Positions 35,342 through 44,893 of a stretch of 64,000 nt of DNA are shown here, piece after piece (within the stretch, counting starts at the first letter, position 1; the number at the start of each line of letters is the position of its first letter). The notes under the pieces are model-generated. The model made no database searches, was not told the origin of the DNA, and saw only the letters and a list, made by a program, of their open reading frames with translations. The DNA comes from SAR92 clade bacterium H231. Lineage in GTDB: Bacteria > Pseudomonadota > Gammaproteobacteria > Pseudomonadales > Porticoccaceae. The stretch covers positions 558,001 through 622,000 of the forward strand of contig JAOALC010000002.1 in NCBI GenBank assembly GCA_025153775.1, in the 5' to 3' direction. A program made the translations under genes and the position numbers.

Positions 35342-36501
35342 GGTGATCTCTCTCTCTGCACCATCGGCACAGGTGTGACTTTGAGTCGACCGGTCACACC
35401 TGTTTCTGCATTATTTGTTTGATTGACTTGATTTAAATCAACATTCAGTCGGTTTTCCTGCTTGAGTCCGAACCTTATATTTTCCAACTCGGCGATATTT
35501 TGCGCATCAATTTCTACAGTCAGTTCTGCTGGTCGTCTTTGCCATTGCATTGACTTTAAGAGAATAGTTTTGGGACCCGGGATTTGGCTGATTGCTTGCC
35601 CCAAATTGGTCATGAGCGCTACAAATGTGGCGTCTGGCGCCTGAGTATTTGCGGCGTTTATATGCCCTGTAGCCTGACGCTGTATATCGATAATGGTTTT
35701 ATCATTGGGGAAGTAATTCTGGTAAATCATCACCGATCCATTTTGGAGAAGTTCTGCTTGCTGCTGGAAGTAGCTCCCTAACAACGACCAGTAGAAGACT
35801 TGAATTACAGTGATAACTGCTACGGCTGCCAGCAATCTTTTAACTGCCATGGAGCGCTGCGCCATTGGATTCTCTAAAGCAAATTTGCCTTGCAGTAGAT
35901 TTATCGCAGGTCGGAACGTCTCTGAACTAGCTGCAAGAGCCTGGGCGCAATACTGCTGGCGACTGCAGTTTGGTCTTTGTATGTCGCTCGCATCCAGATC
36001 AGGAGTTTGATTTATATTATCCGTATAAGCTAGCAACCCCTCGGCTGACTTGACCAGACAACCGTCATTAAAGCACTGAACAATTTGACTGTGCGGATTT
36101 TGGTTTATAGGAATCAAGTCCGCATCCACATACAGGGCTTGCAAGTTTATGCCCAGATCGTTGATCTGCTGCATTAACGACTGCATATATTGCTGGCTGA
36201 TGACCAGGGCGCGCACCTGGCTGCCATTGATCTGACTGACTACATGTTGCCTGTCTATATCCTCAGCAATATCCTCCTCGAGCATATATGGCAAAGTACG
36301 ATGTAAATACCTTTTGTGTTTGGCCGGCAATTGACGACTATGGGATGACACCATCTGGGCAGAAATGACCCCGATAACAGGGTCAGTAGTATTATGTAGG
36401 CTGTCGATATCAGCTATTGGGCTGAGACGGAAAGGTCGTTTTTCAAGCCCATACAATTCAATTTTATCAGGGTCAAAAAATATAAGTGTCAGTCTATTCA
36501 T
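35338..36501 (-). CDS. gspL: Type II secretion protein GspL
   Basis: Bitopic inner-membrane protein that recruits the GspE ATPase. 387 residues: a cytoplasmic actin-like domain (1-~230; LPYMLEEDIAEDID is typical), a membrane segment near 235-255 (LLAAVAVITVIQVFYWSLLG), and a periplasmic ferredoxin-like domain. It overlaps gspK by eight bases and gspM by four, so the operon is tightly coupled. Confidence 0.88.
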   Translation of the reverse strand: MNRLTLIFFDPDKIELYGLEKRPFRLSPIADIDSLHNTTDPVIGVISAQMVSSHSRQLPAKHKRYLHRTLPYMLEEDIAEDIDRQHVVSQINGSQVRALVISQQYMQSLMQQINDLGINLQALYVDADLIPINQNPHSQIVQCFNDGCLVKSAEGLLAYTDNINQTPDLDASDIQRPNCSRQQYCAQALAASSETFRPAINLLQGKFALENPMAQRSMAVKRLLAAVAVITVIQVFYWSLLGSYFQQQAELLQNGSVMIYQNYFPNDKTIIDIQRQATGHINAANTQAPDATFVALMTNLGQAISQIPGPKTILLKSMQWQRRPAELTVEIDAQNIAELENIRFGLKQENRLNVDLNQVNQTNNAETGVTGRLKVTPVPMVQRERSP

Positions 36502-37450
36502 AGTTATTGAGTTTAGGCGCTGTTACCCAAAAAGGTAGTTTTCGCAACCAAACTAAGTCAGTTTGCCATAAATCTTCTGGGTTGTTGTTGGCCGTCCGCG
36601 ATATCAATGCCTGCCACTGGGCGCTCTGTTGTTGGTACGTCCCGCGGGCAGTGACCAGATAAAACTGGCTGTGGGTACTGAGCCATTGGGTGGGAATTTC
36701 CAAACCTGCGGTTTGCTGATGCTGTAGAAAAGTTTCTATATCCCCAAACTCTGAACCCTCTTTTTTGCGCGCCGCAGACAGCGCATGGCCATTGATGCCC
36801 GGAATGACCGCTTCGATAACTGCAGCGCTGGCACTATTAATATTGATTGGCGTCCTAATAGGTAATGCCGTGAGGCTATGTTTTAGTTTTGCCAGAACTT
36901 CGCGGCTAAAACCTTGCACAAGTAATAGCTCGCTAATGTGACCCATGGAACGATTAGATGTTCGATATCCCACACCTTCTCTGGTTTTAATCATGGAATA
37001 ACCTAGATCTTCAGTGTTGTATCCGCTACTACTGGTATCTTTGTCCACCCAGTCTGCAACACCAAAGGCCAGGCCTGGGTCCATTGATAAATTGGTCAGC
37101 AGACGCTGCAATACTACGAGCTGGGTCTGGTCTATGCCGCCCTCTTTGGTGCGTAAATTATTGATATTAAATTTTGCCATTTCGTCGTCAATCTCAATGG
37201 TCAAACCTCCATTTGGGGGCTGGAAAATCGCAGGTTCGCTGCTGTCTGGAGATGTCGGCCTCTGTAGCCAAAGCTCTGCAAGTGCAATGCCAGCTCGGGC
37301 GTATTCAGTAGCCTGAATGACACGAGTTTGGGTTTGCTGGCGTTTTATTTCTATGGTGTTTTGGTAGAGCATATTAGCGGTGAGACTGGTTACCAATACC
37401 AACAGTAATAACATCGCTATCAGGGCTACACCGTGCGCTTGTCGCTTCAC
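36494..37450 (-). CDS. gspK: Type II secretion minor pseudopilin GspK
   Basis: Large minor pseudopilin at the tip of the pseudopilus. 318 residues with N-terminal basic residues and the hydrophobic helix HGVALIAMLLLLVLVTSLTANMLYQ. The position-5 glutamate typical of other pseudopilins is absent, as is normal for GspK. A long alpha-domain insertion contains INSASAAVIEAVIPGI, the helix-hairpin-helix segment of this family. It overlaps gspJ by four bases. Confidence 0.9.
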   Translation of the reverse strand: MKRQAHGVALIAMLLLLVLVTSLTANMLYQNTIEIKRQQTQTRVIQATEYARAGIALAELWLQRPTSPDSSEPAIFQPPNGGLTIEIDDEMAKFNINNLRTKEGGIDQTQLVVLQRLLTNLSMDPGLAFGVADWVDKDTSSSGYNTEDLGYSMIKTREGVGYRTSNRSMGHISELLLVQGFSREVLAKLKHSLTALPIRTPININSASAAVIEAVIPGINGHALSAARKKEGSEFGDIETFLQHQQTAGLEIPTQWLSTHSQFYLVTARGTYQQQSAQWQALISRTANNNPEDLWQTDLVWLRKLPFWVTAPKLNNYE

Positions 37451-38091
37451 CGAGCAACCTCTATGAGCCTGGTGATGGTTCCAAAATTTTCGGTTATCAG
37501 CTGTAACTCGATGGCCTGAGGCAAAGGCTGGCGATACCCTTTATGTTGCGTACTGCCGCTGTAGGGCCAGTGAGTCAACCATTGGTAGTCATGACTGAGG
37601 TAGCTAATGGTTACATGTTGCACAGCGATTTTCAGTGTCTCTTGCGGTTCGCTGTGCTGGACTCGATCCAGGACGTCCCATTGGTTTCTGGTCCAGACTC
37701 TGAGATTGCTGCCATATTGATAGTCTGATTCCAGCCTGTACTCAGTGCGTTGCAGCTCGGCGCCTACCTTATATAGGGTGAGGGACGCCATTGGATAATG
37801 GCGGTGCGCTGCATGGGTAAACTGCAGGCTCTCCGTATCGCCATGGAAGGCCTTGAGTTGGTCCCCAAATTCGTCTCGAACAGGTCTGTCCAGTGCTTGC
37901 CACATATCTTGCTCCATTAAATTGAGCATGGTACTGAGTGCTTGAAATTGCTGCATCTGGTCAGCGCTGCGCTGTTGGTAATGCGTTAGCTGGGTGCTGA
38001 GATGAAATGCCCCCAGCCCTATCAGGGAAAAAATAGATAATGCCACGAGTAATTCTAGCAGAGTAAAACCTGACTGAAGACTAGAATTCAT
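37447..38091 (-). CDS. gspJ: Type II secretion minor pseudopilin GspJ
   Basis: Tip-complex minor pseudopilin. 214 residues; the prepilin motif SGFTLLELLVALSIFSLIGLG has processing expected after Gly8 by the prepilin peptidase, which is not encoded in this window. The globular part has MLNLMEQDMWQALDRPVRDEFG, typical of GspJ. It overlaps gspI and gspK by four bases each. Confidence 0.92.
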   Translation of the reverse strand: MNSSLQSGFTLLELLVALSIFSLIGLGAFHLSTQLTHYQQRSADQMQQFQALSTMLNLMEQDMWQALDRPVRDEFGDQLKAFHGDTESLQFTHAAHRHYPMASLTLYKVGAELQRTEYRLESDYQYGSNLRVWTRNQWDVLDRVQHSEPQETLKIAVQHVTISYLSHDYQWLTHWPYSGSTQHKGYRQPLPQAIELQLITENFGTITRLIEVAR

Positions 38092-38477
38092 GGTGCCACC
38101 GCTATATAACCAACTAGCTCTGCAACGCTGTAATCTGCAGATTTGACTTGGTTGCTGGGAGTCACCTGTATTGTAATTTTCTTAAGCCTGGGCAGAGCCG
38201 TGGCATCTACTGTGCTCTTTATTTCCCAGCTTTTTCCTGGCCCCTGGAGTTGGCTGGTGATGTCTGAATTGATGATGCCAATGCGTAGCTCTGCAAGTTT
38301 ATTTTTAGCAACCCAGAGTGCCAATTGCTGTTGCACTATTCTATTGCGATTACTAAGGGTACTGGTAGATTGTGCGGTAAACACTGCGGCACATAGCGCA
38401 AATATGGTCAGGGCTATCAGAACTTCAATCAGTGTAAATCCTCGGTATTCAGCCTGACCTCTGTTACATACTGACAA
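38088..38477 (-). CDS. gspI: Type II secretion minor pseudopilin GspI
   Basis: Small minor pseudopilin that starts assembly of the tip with J and K. 129 residues; cleavage motif YRGFTLIEVLIALTIFALCA with Glu5, then WVAKNKLAELRI, a GspI hallmark. It overlaps gspH by 14 bases and gspJ by four. Confidence 0.92.
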   Translation of the reverse strand: MSVCNRGQAEYRGFTLIEVLIALTIFALCAAVFTAQSTSTLSNRNRIVQQQLALWVAKNKLAELRIGIINSDITSQLQGPGKSWEIKSTVDATALPRLKKITIQVTPSNQVKSADYSVAELVGYIAVAP

Positions 38478-38976
38478 GCTCTATCTCCTTGAAACGTCTG
38501 CCCCGGATCAGCAACTGATGATTGCGGTCTCGGATGGAGAGAATTAGTTCAAAGTTAGTGTAATCTCGATCAGGATAAAAAATTATGCTGGGCGTTAGTG
38601 ATTGTTCCTCCTGTCTTCCTGTTTGCTGGTTGATGTTTTGGGGTTGGGGTTTTATGTCGATATAGCTAGGTAATTTATAGGTGGCATTTCTATCTTGATA
38701 AACTGCCCATTGATTAATAGCAGGTTGCCAAGCTAATTGTTGATAGCCCTGTTCTAGTACTTTAATACCTAGGGCTGTTTGCTGAAATACAGATTCTTCT
38801 TTTAACCAAAGCAAAGTTGTCTGTAGTCTTTGTCCTTCAACTCTTAAACTTTGCAGCTGACGATCTCCTAGCGATGTCATAGCTACACCTGCTAGTACTG
38901 CAACAATAACTGTAACCAGAAGTACCTCAATAAGCGTAAAGCCTCGAGCGTCTTGGACTGATAATAATACTGACAT
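38464..38976 (-). CDS. gspH: Type II secretion minor pseudopilin GspH
   Basis: Minor pseudopilin linking the tip to the GspG fibre. The ATG at 38976 gives 170 residues with a normal leader before ARGFTLIEVLLVTVIVAVLAG, eight bases after gspG. The longer frame from 39033 would overlap gspG by 50 bases and give an overlong leader. LQTTLLWLKEESVFQQTALGI matches the GspH helix and first strand. Confidence 0.9.
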   Translation of the reverse strand: MSVLLSVQDARGFTLIEVLLVTVIVAVLAGVAMTSLGDRQLQSLRVEGQRLQTTLLWLKEESVFQQTALGIKVLEQGYQQLAWQPAINQWAVYQDRNATYKLPSYIDIKPQPQNINQQTGRQEEQSLTPSIIFYPDRDYTNFELILSIRDRNHQLLIRGRRFKEIELVSM

Positions 38977-38983
38977 AGCACCG

Positions 38984-39424
38984 TTAAAGATCAGAGAAGT
39001 TAATATCTTTGGCCTCGCCGGACCCTCCAGCACGACCGTCAGAGCCCAATGTCAACAGAGTAAATTCGCCATCAGTGCCTGGGCTAATATACAGATAGGC
39101 TTTACCCCAGGGGTCTATGGGCAATTTACGTAAGTATCCATTTGGATTCCAATTGGGTGCCGGGGGATAGCCGCTGGGCTTTTTAACTAGGGCTTTTAAC
39201 CCTTGGTCTGTGCTTGGGTACGTAAAGTTTTCAAGGCGATACATTTCTAGCGCGGTGACAATGGTGCGTATATCACTGACAGCGGCTACCTGTCGTGCGT
39301 CACCTGCCTTGCCCATCATGCTGGGGACCACCAGAGCGGCTAGCACGCTTAGTATCACTACCACGATCATTATCTCGATAAGGGTAAAACCCGTTGCTAA
39401 GGCTGGTTTTCTGCGTACATGCAT
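38984..39424 (-). CDS. gspG: Type II secretion major pseudopilin GspG
   Basis: Main subunit of the pseudopilus. 146 residues; leader MHVRRKPALATG then FTLIEIMIVVVILSVLAALVVP. The calcium-binding C-terminal region is present (TDGEFTLLTLGSDGRAGG), together with YPSTDQGLKALVKKP and IDPWGKAYLY, the strongest family marks. It lies 12 bases after gspF. Confidence 0.97.
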   Translation of the reverse strand: MHVRRKPALATGFTLIEIMIVVVILSVLAALVVPSMMGKAGDARQVAAVSDIRTIVTALEMYRLENFTYPSTDQGLKALVKKPSGYPPAPNWNPNGYLRKLPIDPWGKAYLYISPGTDGEFTLLTLGSDGRAGGSGEAKDINFSDL

Positions 39425-39436
39425 TGGCAGAATCCT

Positions 39437-40642
39437 CTAAGTTATCAATTGGTTCATATTTAAGATAGGCAACAAAATAGCTAAAACAATTAGTAGTACT
39501 ACCACACCCATGGCAAATAGCATCATGGGCTCAAATAAGCTGACAGCTGTTGCTACTTTGACTTGGATTTCTTGTTGTTGTTGCTGAGCTGCTTTAAGCA
39601 GCATCTGATCTAGTTTACCGCTGGCTTCGCCACTGGCGATCATGTACAGCATAAGCGGGGGGAAATAACCCATCTGCTCAAGACTGTGACTCAGGCTCTG
39701 ACCCTCTTTTACCCTGCTAGATGCGCCGGTTAGCAGATGCCTAAAGTGGCTGTTTTTGATTGCCCGCCGGGCAATTTGCATACCGCTATGCAACGGCACT
39801 CCGCTTTGACTGAGAATACCCAAAGTCTGCATATAACGCTGAGCATTTACACCACGACTTATGGTTTTTATGAGCGGTGTATGAAGGTAGGCATAATGCA
39901 TAGTGCGCTTTAGTGCCGGGAGTCTCCAGGCAACCATAAGAGCCAGAGACAGTGCGGCCAAGGCCATAACTAGTGCAAGTCCCCACTGGGACAGAAATGC
40001 ACTACAGGCCACCAACAGCTGGGTTAATGTTGGCAGGGGCTGGCCAGTATCGGTAAAAACTTTGATGACATCGGGAACAATATAGATCATCAGTCCGGTC
40101 ACTATGGCAATGGATAGGACGGTTAGTAATAACGGATAGATGATCGCGGCCTGCGTTTTTTGACGAAAAGTCTGTTGCGATTCTGCATGTTCGGCGAGCT
40201 GCTCAAGAATCCTGTCCAAATGGCCCGAATGCTCCCCTGCTTGGACCGTTGCACAATATAGTTGATCAAATGTATTTGGAAACCTTGCCAGGCCTTGAGA
40301 CAAACTATTGCCCTCTCGCACTGCCGCTAGAACCAGAGAAAGCAAGCGGTTGGATTGACCTTGAGACTGTTTGCACAAACCCTGCAGAGCCTGACTTAGT
40401 GGCATACCTGATTTTAATAAGACTGCTAGCTGTCTGGTTAATATGGCAAGGGTTGCGGTACTTAATCTGATGGCATATTTTTTATCTGCGGTTGTTTTAG
40501 TGGCTTCGGTACCAGAGACGCTTATGGGCACCAGATTAATCGCACGCAACTTTTGCCTTACCTGCCTCTCAGTGTCGGCCTCTAGTATGCCTCTGTGCTT
40601 TTTGCCATTGTGATCAATGGCGCTGTAATCAAATGTAGTCAT
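39437..40642 (-). CDS. gspF: Type II secretion inner-membrane protein GspF
   Basis: Polytopic platform protein coupling the ATPase to pseudopilus growth. 401 residues with two homologous cytoplasmic helical domains (LTRQLAVLLKSGMPLSQAL near 67-85 and YMQTLGILSQSGVPLHSGM near 270) and three membrane segments, the last at the C-terminus (AMGVVVLLIVLAILLPILNMN). It is 12 bases after gspE. Confidence 0.95.
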   Translation of the reverse strand: MTTFDYSAIDHNGKKHRGILEADTERQVRQKLRAINLVPISVSGTEATKTTADKKYAIRLSTATLAILTRQLAVLLKSGMPLSQALQGLCKQSQGQSNRLLSLVLAAVREGNSLSQGLARFPNTFDQLYCATVQAGEHSGHLDRILEQLAEHAESQQTFRQKTQAAIIYPLLLTVLSIAIVTGLMIYIVPDVIKVFTDTGQPLPTLTQLLVACSAFLSQWGLALVMALAALSLALMVAWRLPALKRTMHYAYLHTPLIKTISRGVNAQRYMQTLGILSQSGVPLHSGMQIARRAIKNSHFRHLLTGASSRVKEGQSLSHSLEQMGYFPPLMLYMIASGEASGKLDQMLLKAAQQQQQEIQVKVATAVSLFEPMMLFAMGVVVLLIVLAILLPILNMNQLIT

Positions 40643-40654
40643 CGACGATTTCTT

Positions 40655-42115
40655 TTAACTCTCTTGTGTTACTCGAAGCACCTCAGCAATAGAGGTTTCT
40701 CCAGCGAGTATTTTGCGCAATCCGTCTGCCCGAATTGAGGTACTGGTTGTGCGCGCTGTTTTAGTCAGCACTGATTGGGGAGCCTTGTCATGTATCAACT
40801 GACGCAGCTCATCATTGAGCGTAATTAGTTCATAGATGCCGCTGCGTCCTTTGTAACCTTCGCCATGACATTGGTGACAGCCTTGTGGAGCGGGCCGGAA
40901 TATCCTGTCAGTGGCCTGTAGGCTGATAAAAATTTCGCGTTCTCCAGCTGTGACCGGATACTGTTGTTTGCAACTGGGACAGAGTTTGCGGACTAGCCGT
41001 TGAGCCAGCACCCCAACTAGGGACGAGGATAGTAAAAAAGGCTCTATGCCCATATCAATCAAGCGTGTAACTGCACCAGTAGCGGTATTGGTGTGCAGCG
41101 TGGACAGAACTAGATGACCGGTCAAACTGGCTTGCACTGCGATTTGCACAGTTTCGAGATCACGAATTTCTCCCACCATCACTATGTCAGGATCCTGTCG
41201 CAAAATAGCGCGCAAGCCTTTTGCAAATGTCATGCCCGCTTTGTTATTGACCTGCGTCTGCCCTATGCCATCGATATGATATTCGACGGGGTCCTCAACT
41301 GTTAGGATATTTTTTTTGCGGTCATTAATATGGCTCAAGCCAGCATATAAGGTAGTTGTTTTGCCGGAGCCAGTGGGGCCTGTGACCAGTAATATGCCAT
41401 GACTAAGCCCCAGTAAGTTCTGTAATCGCTGGCGATCTGACTGACACATACCCAAGGCATTTAGATCAATGGTTTGATCTTGTTTGTCGAGTATGCGCAA
41501 GACGATTCTTTCACCATATATTGAAGGCAGTGTTGAGACCCTGACATCTACCTCTCTACCACCCAATCTCAAAGAGAGTCTTCCATCTTGGGGGATACGC
41601 TTTTCGGCAATATCTAAACCGGCCATGACTTTGATTCTGGAAATTAATAGAACGGCAAGTTCCCGTCGCGGCTGAGCCACCTCTTTGAGTATTCCGTCGA
41701 CGCGAAAACGCACGCCGAGGCTCTTCTCGAAAGTTTCAAGATGTATGTCTGAGGCTTGACTTTGAATCGCTTCAGTCAGGATGGCGTTTATTAACCGGAT
41801 TACAGGTGCTTCGTCTTGCTGCTCCAGTAGATCTTCTGCTTCAGACATGGTCTCAGCTAATGAGGGTAACTCAAGCTCGTCATTGATCCCTTGCATGGTT
41901 TGTCGGGTTTGTGATGTGTCAGACTGGTATAGCTGTGTCATTAACTTTTGAAACTGTGCTTGACCTACAGTTTTTATTTTGAGAGGTGCACCGGTAAACC
42001 TACGTAACTCTGTATAGAGTGACAGTCCCAATGGTGACTGGGTATAAACAGTTGCAGGCAGTTCCAGCAACACATTGTGTCGCTTGGCAAAACCAAAAGG
42101 TAGTAAGTCAGTCAT
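40655..42115 (-). CDS. gspE: Type II secretion ATPase GspE
   Basis: Cytoplasmic hexameric ATPase driving pseudopilus assembly. 486 residues: an N1E-like region, then the catalytic domain with Walker A GPTGSGKT at 246-253, Asp box DIHLETFEKSLGVRFRVDG, Walker B DPDIVMVGEIRD and His box TGHLVLSTLHTN. The zinc-binding tetracysteine is intact (CPSC then CHQC). It overlaps gspD by four bases. Confidence 0.96.
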   Translation of the reverse strand: MTDLLPFGFAKRHNVLLELPATVYTQSPLGLSLYTELRRFTGAPLKIKTVGQAQFQKLMTQLYQSDTSQTRQTMQGINDELELPSLAETMSEAEDLLEQQDEAPVIRLINAILTEAIQSQASDIHLETFEKSLGVRFRVDGILKEVAQPRRELAVLLISRIKVMAGLDIAEKRIPQDGRLSLRLGGREVDVRVSTLPSIYGERIVLRILDKQDQTIDLNALGMCQSDRQRLQNLLGLSHGILLVTGPTGSGKTTTLYAGLSHINDRKKNILTVEDPVEYHIDGIGQTQVNNKAGMTFAKGLRAILRQDPDIVMVGEIRDLETVQIAVQASLTGHLVLSTLHTNTATGAVTRLIDMGIEPFLLSSSLVGVLAQRLVRKLCPSCKQQYPVTAGEREIFISLQATDRIFRPAPQGCHQCHGEGYKGRSGIYELITLNDELRQLIHDKAPQSVLTKTARTTSTSIRADGLRKILAGETSIAEVLRVTQES

Positions 42116-44025
42116 TGCTGGGCGCCACTATCTGGCAATGGACTTAGATTATTTAGGCGTGGAGTTTCACCGGGAATAAAAAATTTATCCGTGCGCTTGT
42201 GAAATCTATCCTGACTTTGTTGCATGTACTCATAGCGGTCTCTCGTTGCTCGATCACTAGATCTAGTATCGCGCAAAATTTGCGGGTGAATAAATACCAT
42301 CAGATTCTTTTTGACTACTTTATTTGAGGAGCTTCTGAAGGCTCGACCCAGCAGAGGGATGCTACCCAACAGAGGTACCTTGGATTCCGATTGAATCACC
42401 TCGTCTCGGATTAACCCCCCCAGCACCAGTATTTGGTTATTGTCGATTAATGCTCTGGTTGATATCTCTCGTTTGTTAGTGACAATATCAGCGGTGGCGG
42501 CGTCGGATTGGGCGATACTCTCAACTGTCTGATTAATCTGCAGCGTCACAGAATCGCTGTTATTGATATGAGGTTTGATTTCTAATACAACGCCAATATC
42601 TTGGCGCTGAATAGTTTGGAAGGGATCGACATCTCCCTGGCGGCTCTGAGCTCCTGTGATAAAGGGCACATTCTCACCAACCAGTATTTTGGCCTCTTCG
42701 TTGTCCATAGCCAATACACTAGGTGTAGACAAAATATTCGCGTTGGCCTCGCCTTCCAGAGCACGAATAATTGATCTTAAATCTGGCCCTTTAAAGTATC
42801 CCACCGATAACCCTCGTCCTAAGGTAATGTCTCCCTCATTGTCTGGCTGAAATGGTGAAACTGATCCGGGGAATGCAGAAAAACCACTAAAAACACTCTC
42901 TGGTCCGCCATCGGCATTATTGGAACGCCACTCCACACCCAGGTCTCGGGAAAGATCTTCATTGACCTCTACGATTAAGGCTTCGACTAGTACCTGAGCC
43001 CGACGAATATCTAGTTTTGCTATCACTCCTTTTATGGTGCTCAGCACCGAGGGTGGCGCAGTGATTATCAACGAGTTGAGACTCTCATCGGCACGAATAC
43101 TGATATCAGCCTGAGCTAGACGCTGATCTTTTTCTCCCCTGGTAACACTGCCACTTACACTCTCTAAGATAGGTACCAACTGTGTGGCTCTGGCATATTG
43201 TAGAAAGATTACCTGGGTATTGCCCTCTCCTGCCAGTGGCTGATCTAGGCGCTCTACCAGGGCTCGAATCTGTTGGCGGGTAATTGGGTCTCCCGTCATT
43301 AATATACTGTTGGAGCGTTCATCAACTGCCAGATTAATCTGATTGGGCTGAGCCTGTTGCCCGCTAGTATTCGGAATCAGTTTGCTGAGAGTCTGAATAA
43401 GCTCCTGGGCGCTGGCAAACTCGACCTCGATCAGTTCTATATCGATAGTACCCGCCTGATCAATCCGTTTGATAATTTTATAGATTTGCTCAACCTTGGC
43501 CGCCCGGGATGCAATTAACAGGCTATTGGTACCAGGGTAAGCTGCTAGATGAGAAGACTGGGGAAGCATGGGTCTGACCAGTGCCATAAGGTCTGTGGCT
43601 GCAATATTTTTTACTTTAATTATTCTCACCACCATATCTTCAGGATGCTTTATTTCATCTGTGATGAGAGGTAAATTATTCTCTTTTGCGCTGTCTGCAG
43701 GTACAACTTTGAGCACATGATCAGTATCAACTACCATAAATCCATGGACTTGGAGTACTGATAGAAATACTTGATAGGCTTCATCAGGGTTCATTGGCTC
43801 GCCGGCAACCACGGTGACGCTACCCTGGATACTGGGGTGAATAATAATGGTTTTTTGCGTCACCGCTGATGCCCAGCGTACTAGGTCTTTAATATCCGCC
43901 TGATGTAATGAGAGACTGACAAGATCATCAGGATTTTCTTGCGATAGAGTTACAGATGATATGCTCAGAACCAGACCCATAAGAATGATCCAGGGTAGAA
44001 GGCTGAGAGTTTTATGATCCTTCAT
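42112..44025 (-). CDS. gspD: Type II secretion outer-membrane secretin GspD
   Basis: Forms the outer-membrane exit channel. 637 residues: a hydrophobic N-terminal signal, N0 domain (VSLSLHQADIKDLVRWAS), three N1-N3 repeats (RIIKVKNIAATDLMALV, IELIEVEFASAQELIQTL, VIFLQYARATQLVPIL), then the secretin domain with LSTPSVLAMDNEEAKILVG, VPFITGA and VPLLGSIPLLGRAF. A short S-domain-like tail follows. It is 16 bases after gspC. Confidence 0.96.
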   Translation of the reverse strand: MKDHKTLSLLPWIILMGLVLSISSVTLSQENPDDLVSLSLHQADIKDLVRWASAVTQKTIIIHPSIQGSVTVVAGEPMNPDEAYQVFLSVLQVHGFMVVDTDHVLKVVPADSAKENNLPLITDEIKHPEDMVVRIIKVKNIAATDLMALVRPMLPQSSHLAAYPGTNSLLIASRAAKVEQIYKIIKRIDQAGTIDIELIEVEFASAQELIQTLSKLIPNTSGQQAQPNQINLAVDERSNSILMTGDPITRQQIRALVERLDQPLAGEGNTQVIFLQYARATQLVPILESVSGSVTRGEKDQRLAQADISIRADESLNSLIITAPPSVLSTIKGVIAKLDIRRAQVLVEALIVEVNEDLSRDLGVEWRSNNADGGPESVFSGFSAFPGSVSPFQPDNEGDITLGRGLSVGYFKGPDLRSIIRALEGEANANILSTPSVLAMDNEEAKILVGENVPFITGAQSRQGDVDPFQTIQRQDIGVVLEIKPHINNSDSVTLQINQTVESIAQSDAATADIVTNKREISTRALIDNNQILVLGGLIRDEVIQSESKVPLLGSIPLLGRAFRSSSNKVVKKNLMVFIHPQILRDTRSSDRATRDRYEYMQQSQDRFHKRTDKFFIPGETPRLNNLSPLPDSGAQQ

Positions 44026-44041
44026 TCAGATATAAATCCTT

Positions 44042-44671
44042 CTAATTATCTCGGTGGTGTTGTCGACGTAATTTTGCCAACCGATCTTCAAGTCGCTCCT
44101 GTCGGGCTGGTGGTTTCTTTGGATCGGTTTTACCTGGCCTCTGCAAGAGTGGCGCTTCGATATAAGTTCTGTTTTTTGTCCGGGTATAGGTGTCAAATCC
44201 CAATAGAGATCGATCAAAGGAAAGTTTTTCAAGTTTTCCATTGCGGTCAATGATTACTGTTTGGCCCTCAATCGCCGCTAGCGTAACGGCCTCATCAATT
44301 ACATCTCCAACCTGAAAAAAACCTGGCCTTTGGCTGCCACTCTCAATAACCGCTCCGCTTAGCATTGGCCCACGGCTGTCGAACACACCTCTCAATTCAA
44401 GATCAAGACGCGTTTCGGGTAACTTTTCAGGTTTCGGAGCCGAGGTGGGCGAATCTTTGGGGGGCTTACCCATAAGATAGAAGGCGCCTAAATTTGTACC
44501 CTTAGTATCGGAGGTCGTCGTAATATCAAATTGTACTGAGGGGTTTTCTGGTGCAGCGCTATCGATATAAAGCAGGTAATCTTGGAAAGCATTCAAAAAA
44601 AATCCGCTTAACCATAAAATTAATACGCTGACAAAACCAATCCGATACCATTGATGAAGACTCAGAGACAT
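44042..44671 (-). CDS. gspC: Type II secretion protein GspC
   Basis: Inner-membrane protein linking the platform to the secretin. The ATG at 44671 has AGGAAG five bases upstream, giving 209 residues; the frame extends to 44689. One membrane segment (IGFVSVLILWLSGFFLNAF), then the HR domain (LGAFYLMGKPP..., LDLELRGVFDSRGPMLSGAVIE, PGFFQVGDVIDEAVTLAAI). There is no room for a full PDZ domain, so this is a short GspC. First gene of the gsp operon. Confidence 0.88.
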   Translation of the reverse strand: MSLSLHQWYRIGFVSVLILWLSGFFLNAFQDYLLYIDSAAPENPSVQFDITTTSDTKGTNLGAFYLMGKPPKDSPTSAPKPEKLPETRLDLELRGVFDSRGPMLSGAVIESGSQRPGFFQVGDVIDEAVTLAAIEGQTVIIDRNGKLEKLSFDRSLLGFDTYTRTKNRTYIEAPLLQRPGKTDPKKPPARQERLEDRLAKLRRQHHRDN

Positions 44672-44867
44672 ATCGCTTCCTGCGAACATTAAAAGACTAC
44701 TACGCGGTTTTTAAATGCCTGCCGACGTCCGTTTAAGTGTAGCCGGTTTTTACTAGGCTGCCACAATGCGGAGGAATGAGCTCTGTTATCTTTAGGAATG
44801 CTAACGAGGCCATGCTGAAAAGCAGAGCCATAGGCAATATTTACGTTGAAATTATGAAGCGGGGATT

Positions 44868-44887
44868 GGGGTCGCAGAAGCGACCCC
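44868..44887 (-). terminator. Hairpin downstream of serA
   Basis: GGGGTCGC (44868-44875) and GCGACCCC (44880-44887) form a perfect 8-bp GC-rich stem with an AGAA loop, seven bases past the serA stop. No U-run follows, so it is a weak or assisted terminator. The rest of the serA-gspC gap shows nothing else supportable. Confidence 0.45.
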
Positions 44888-44893
44888 GGAGAT

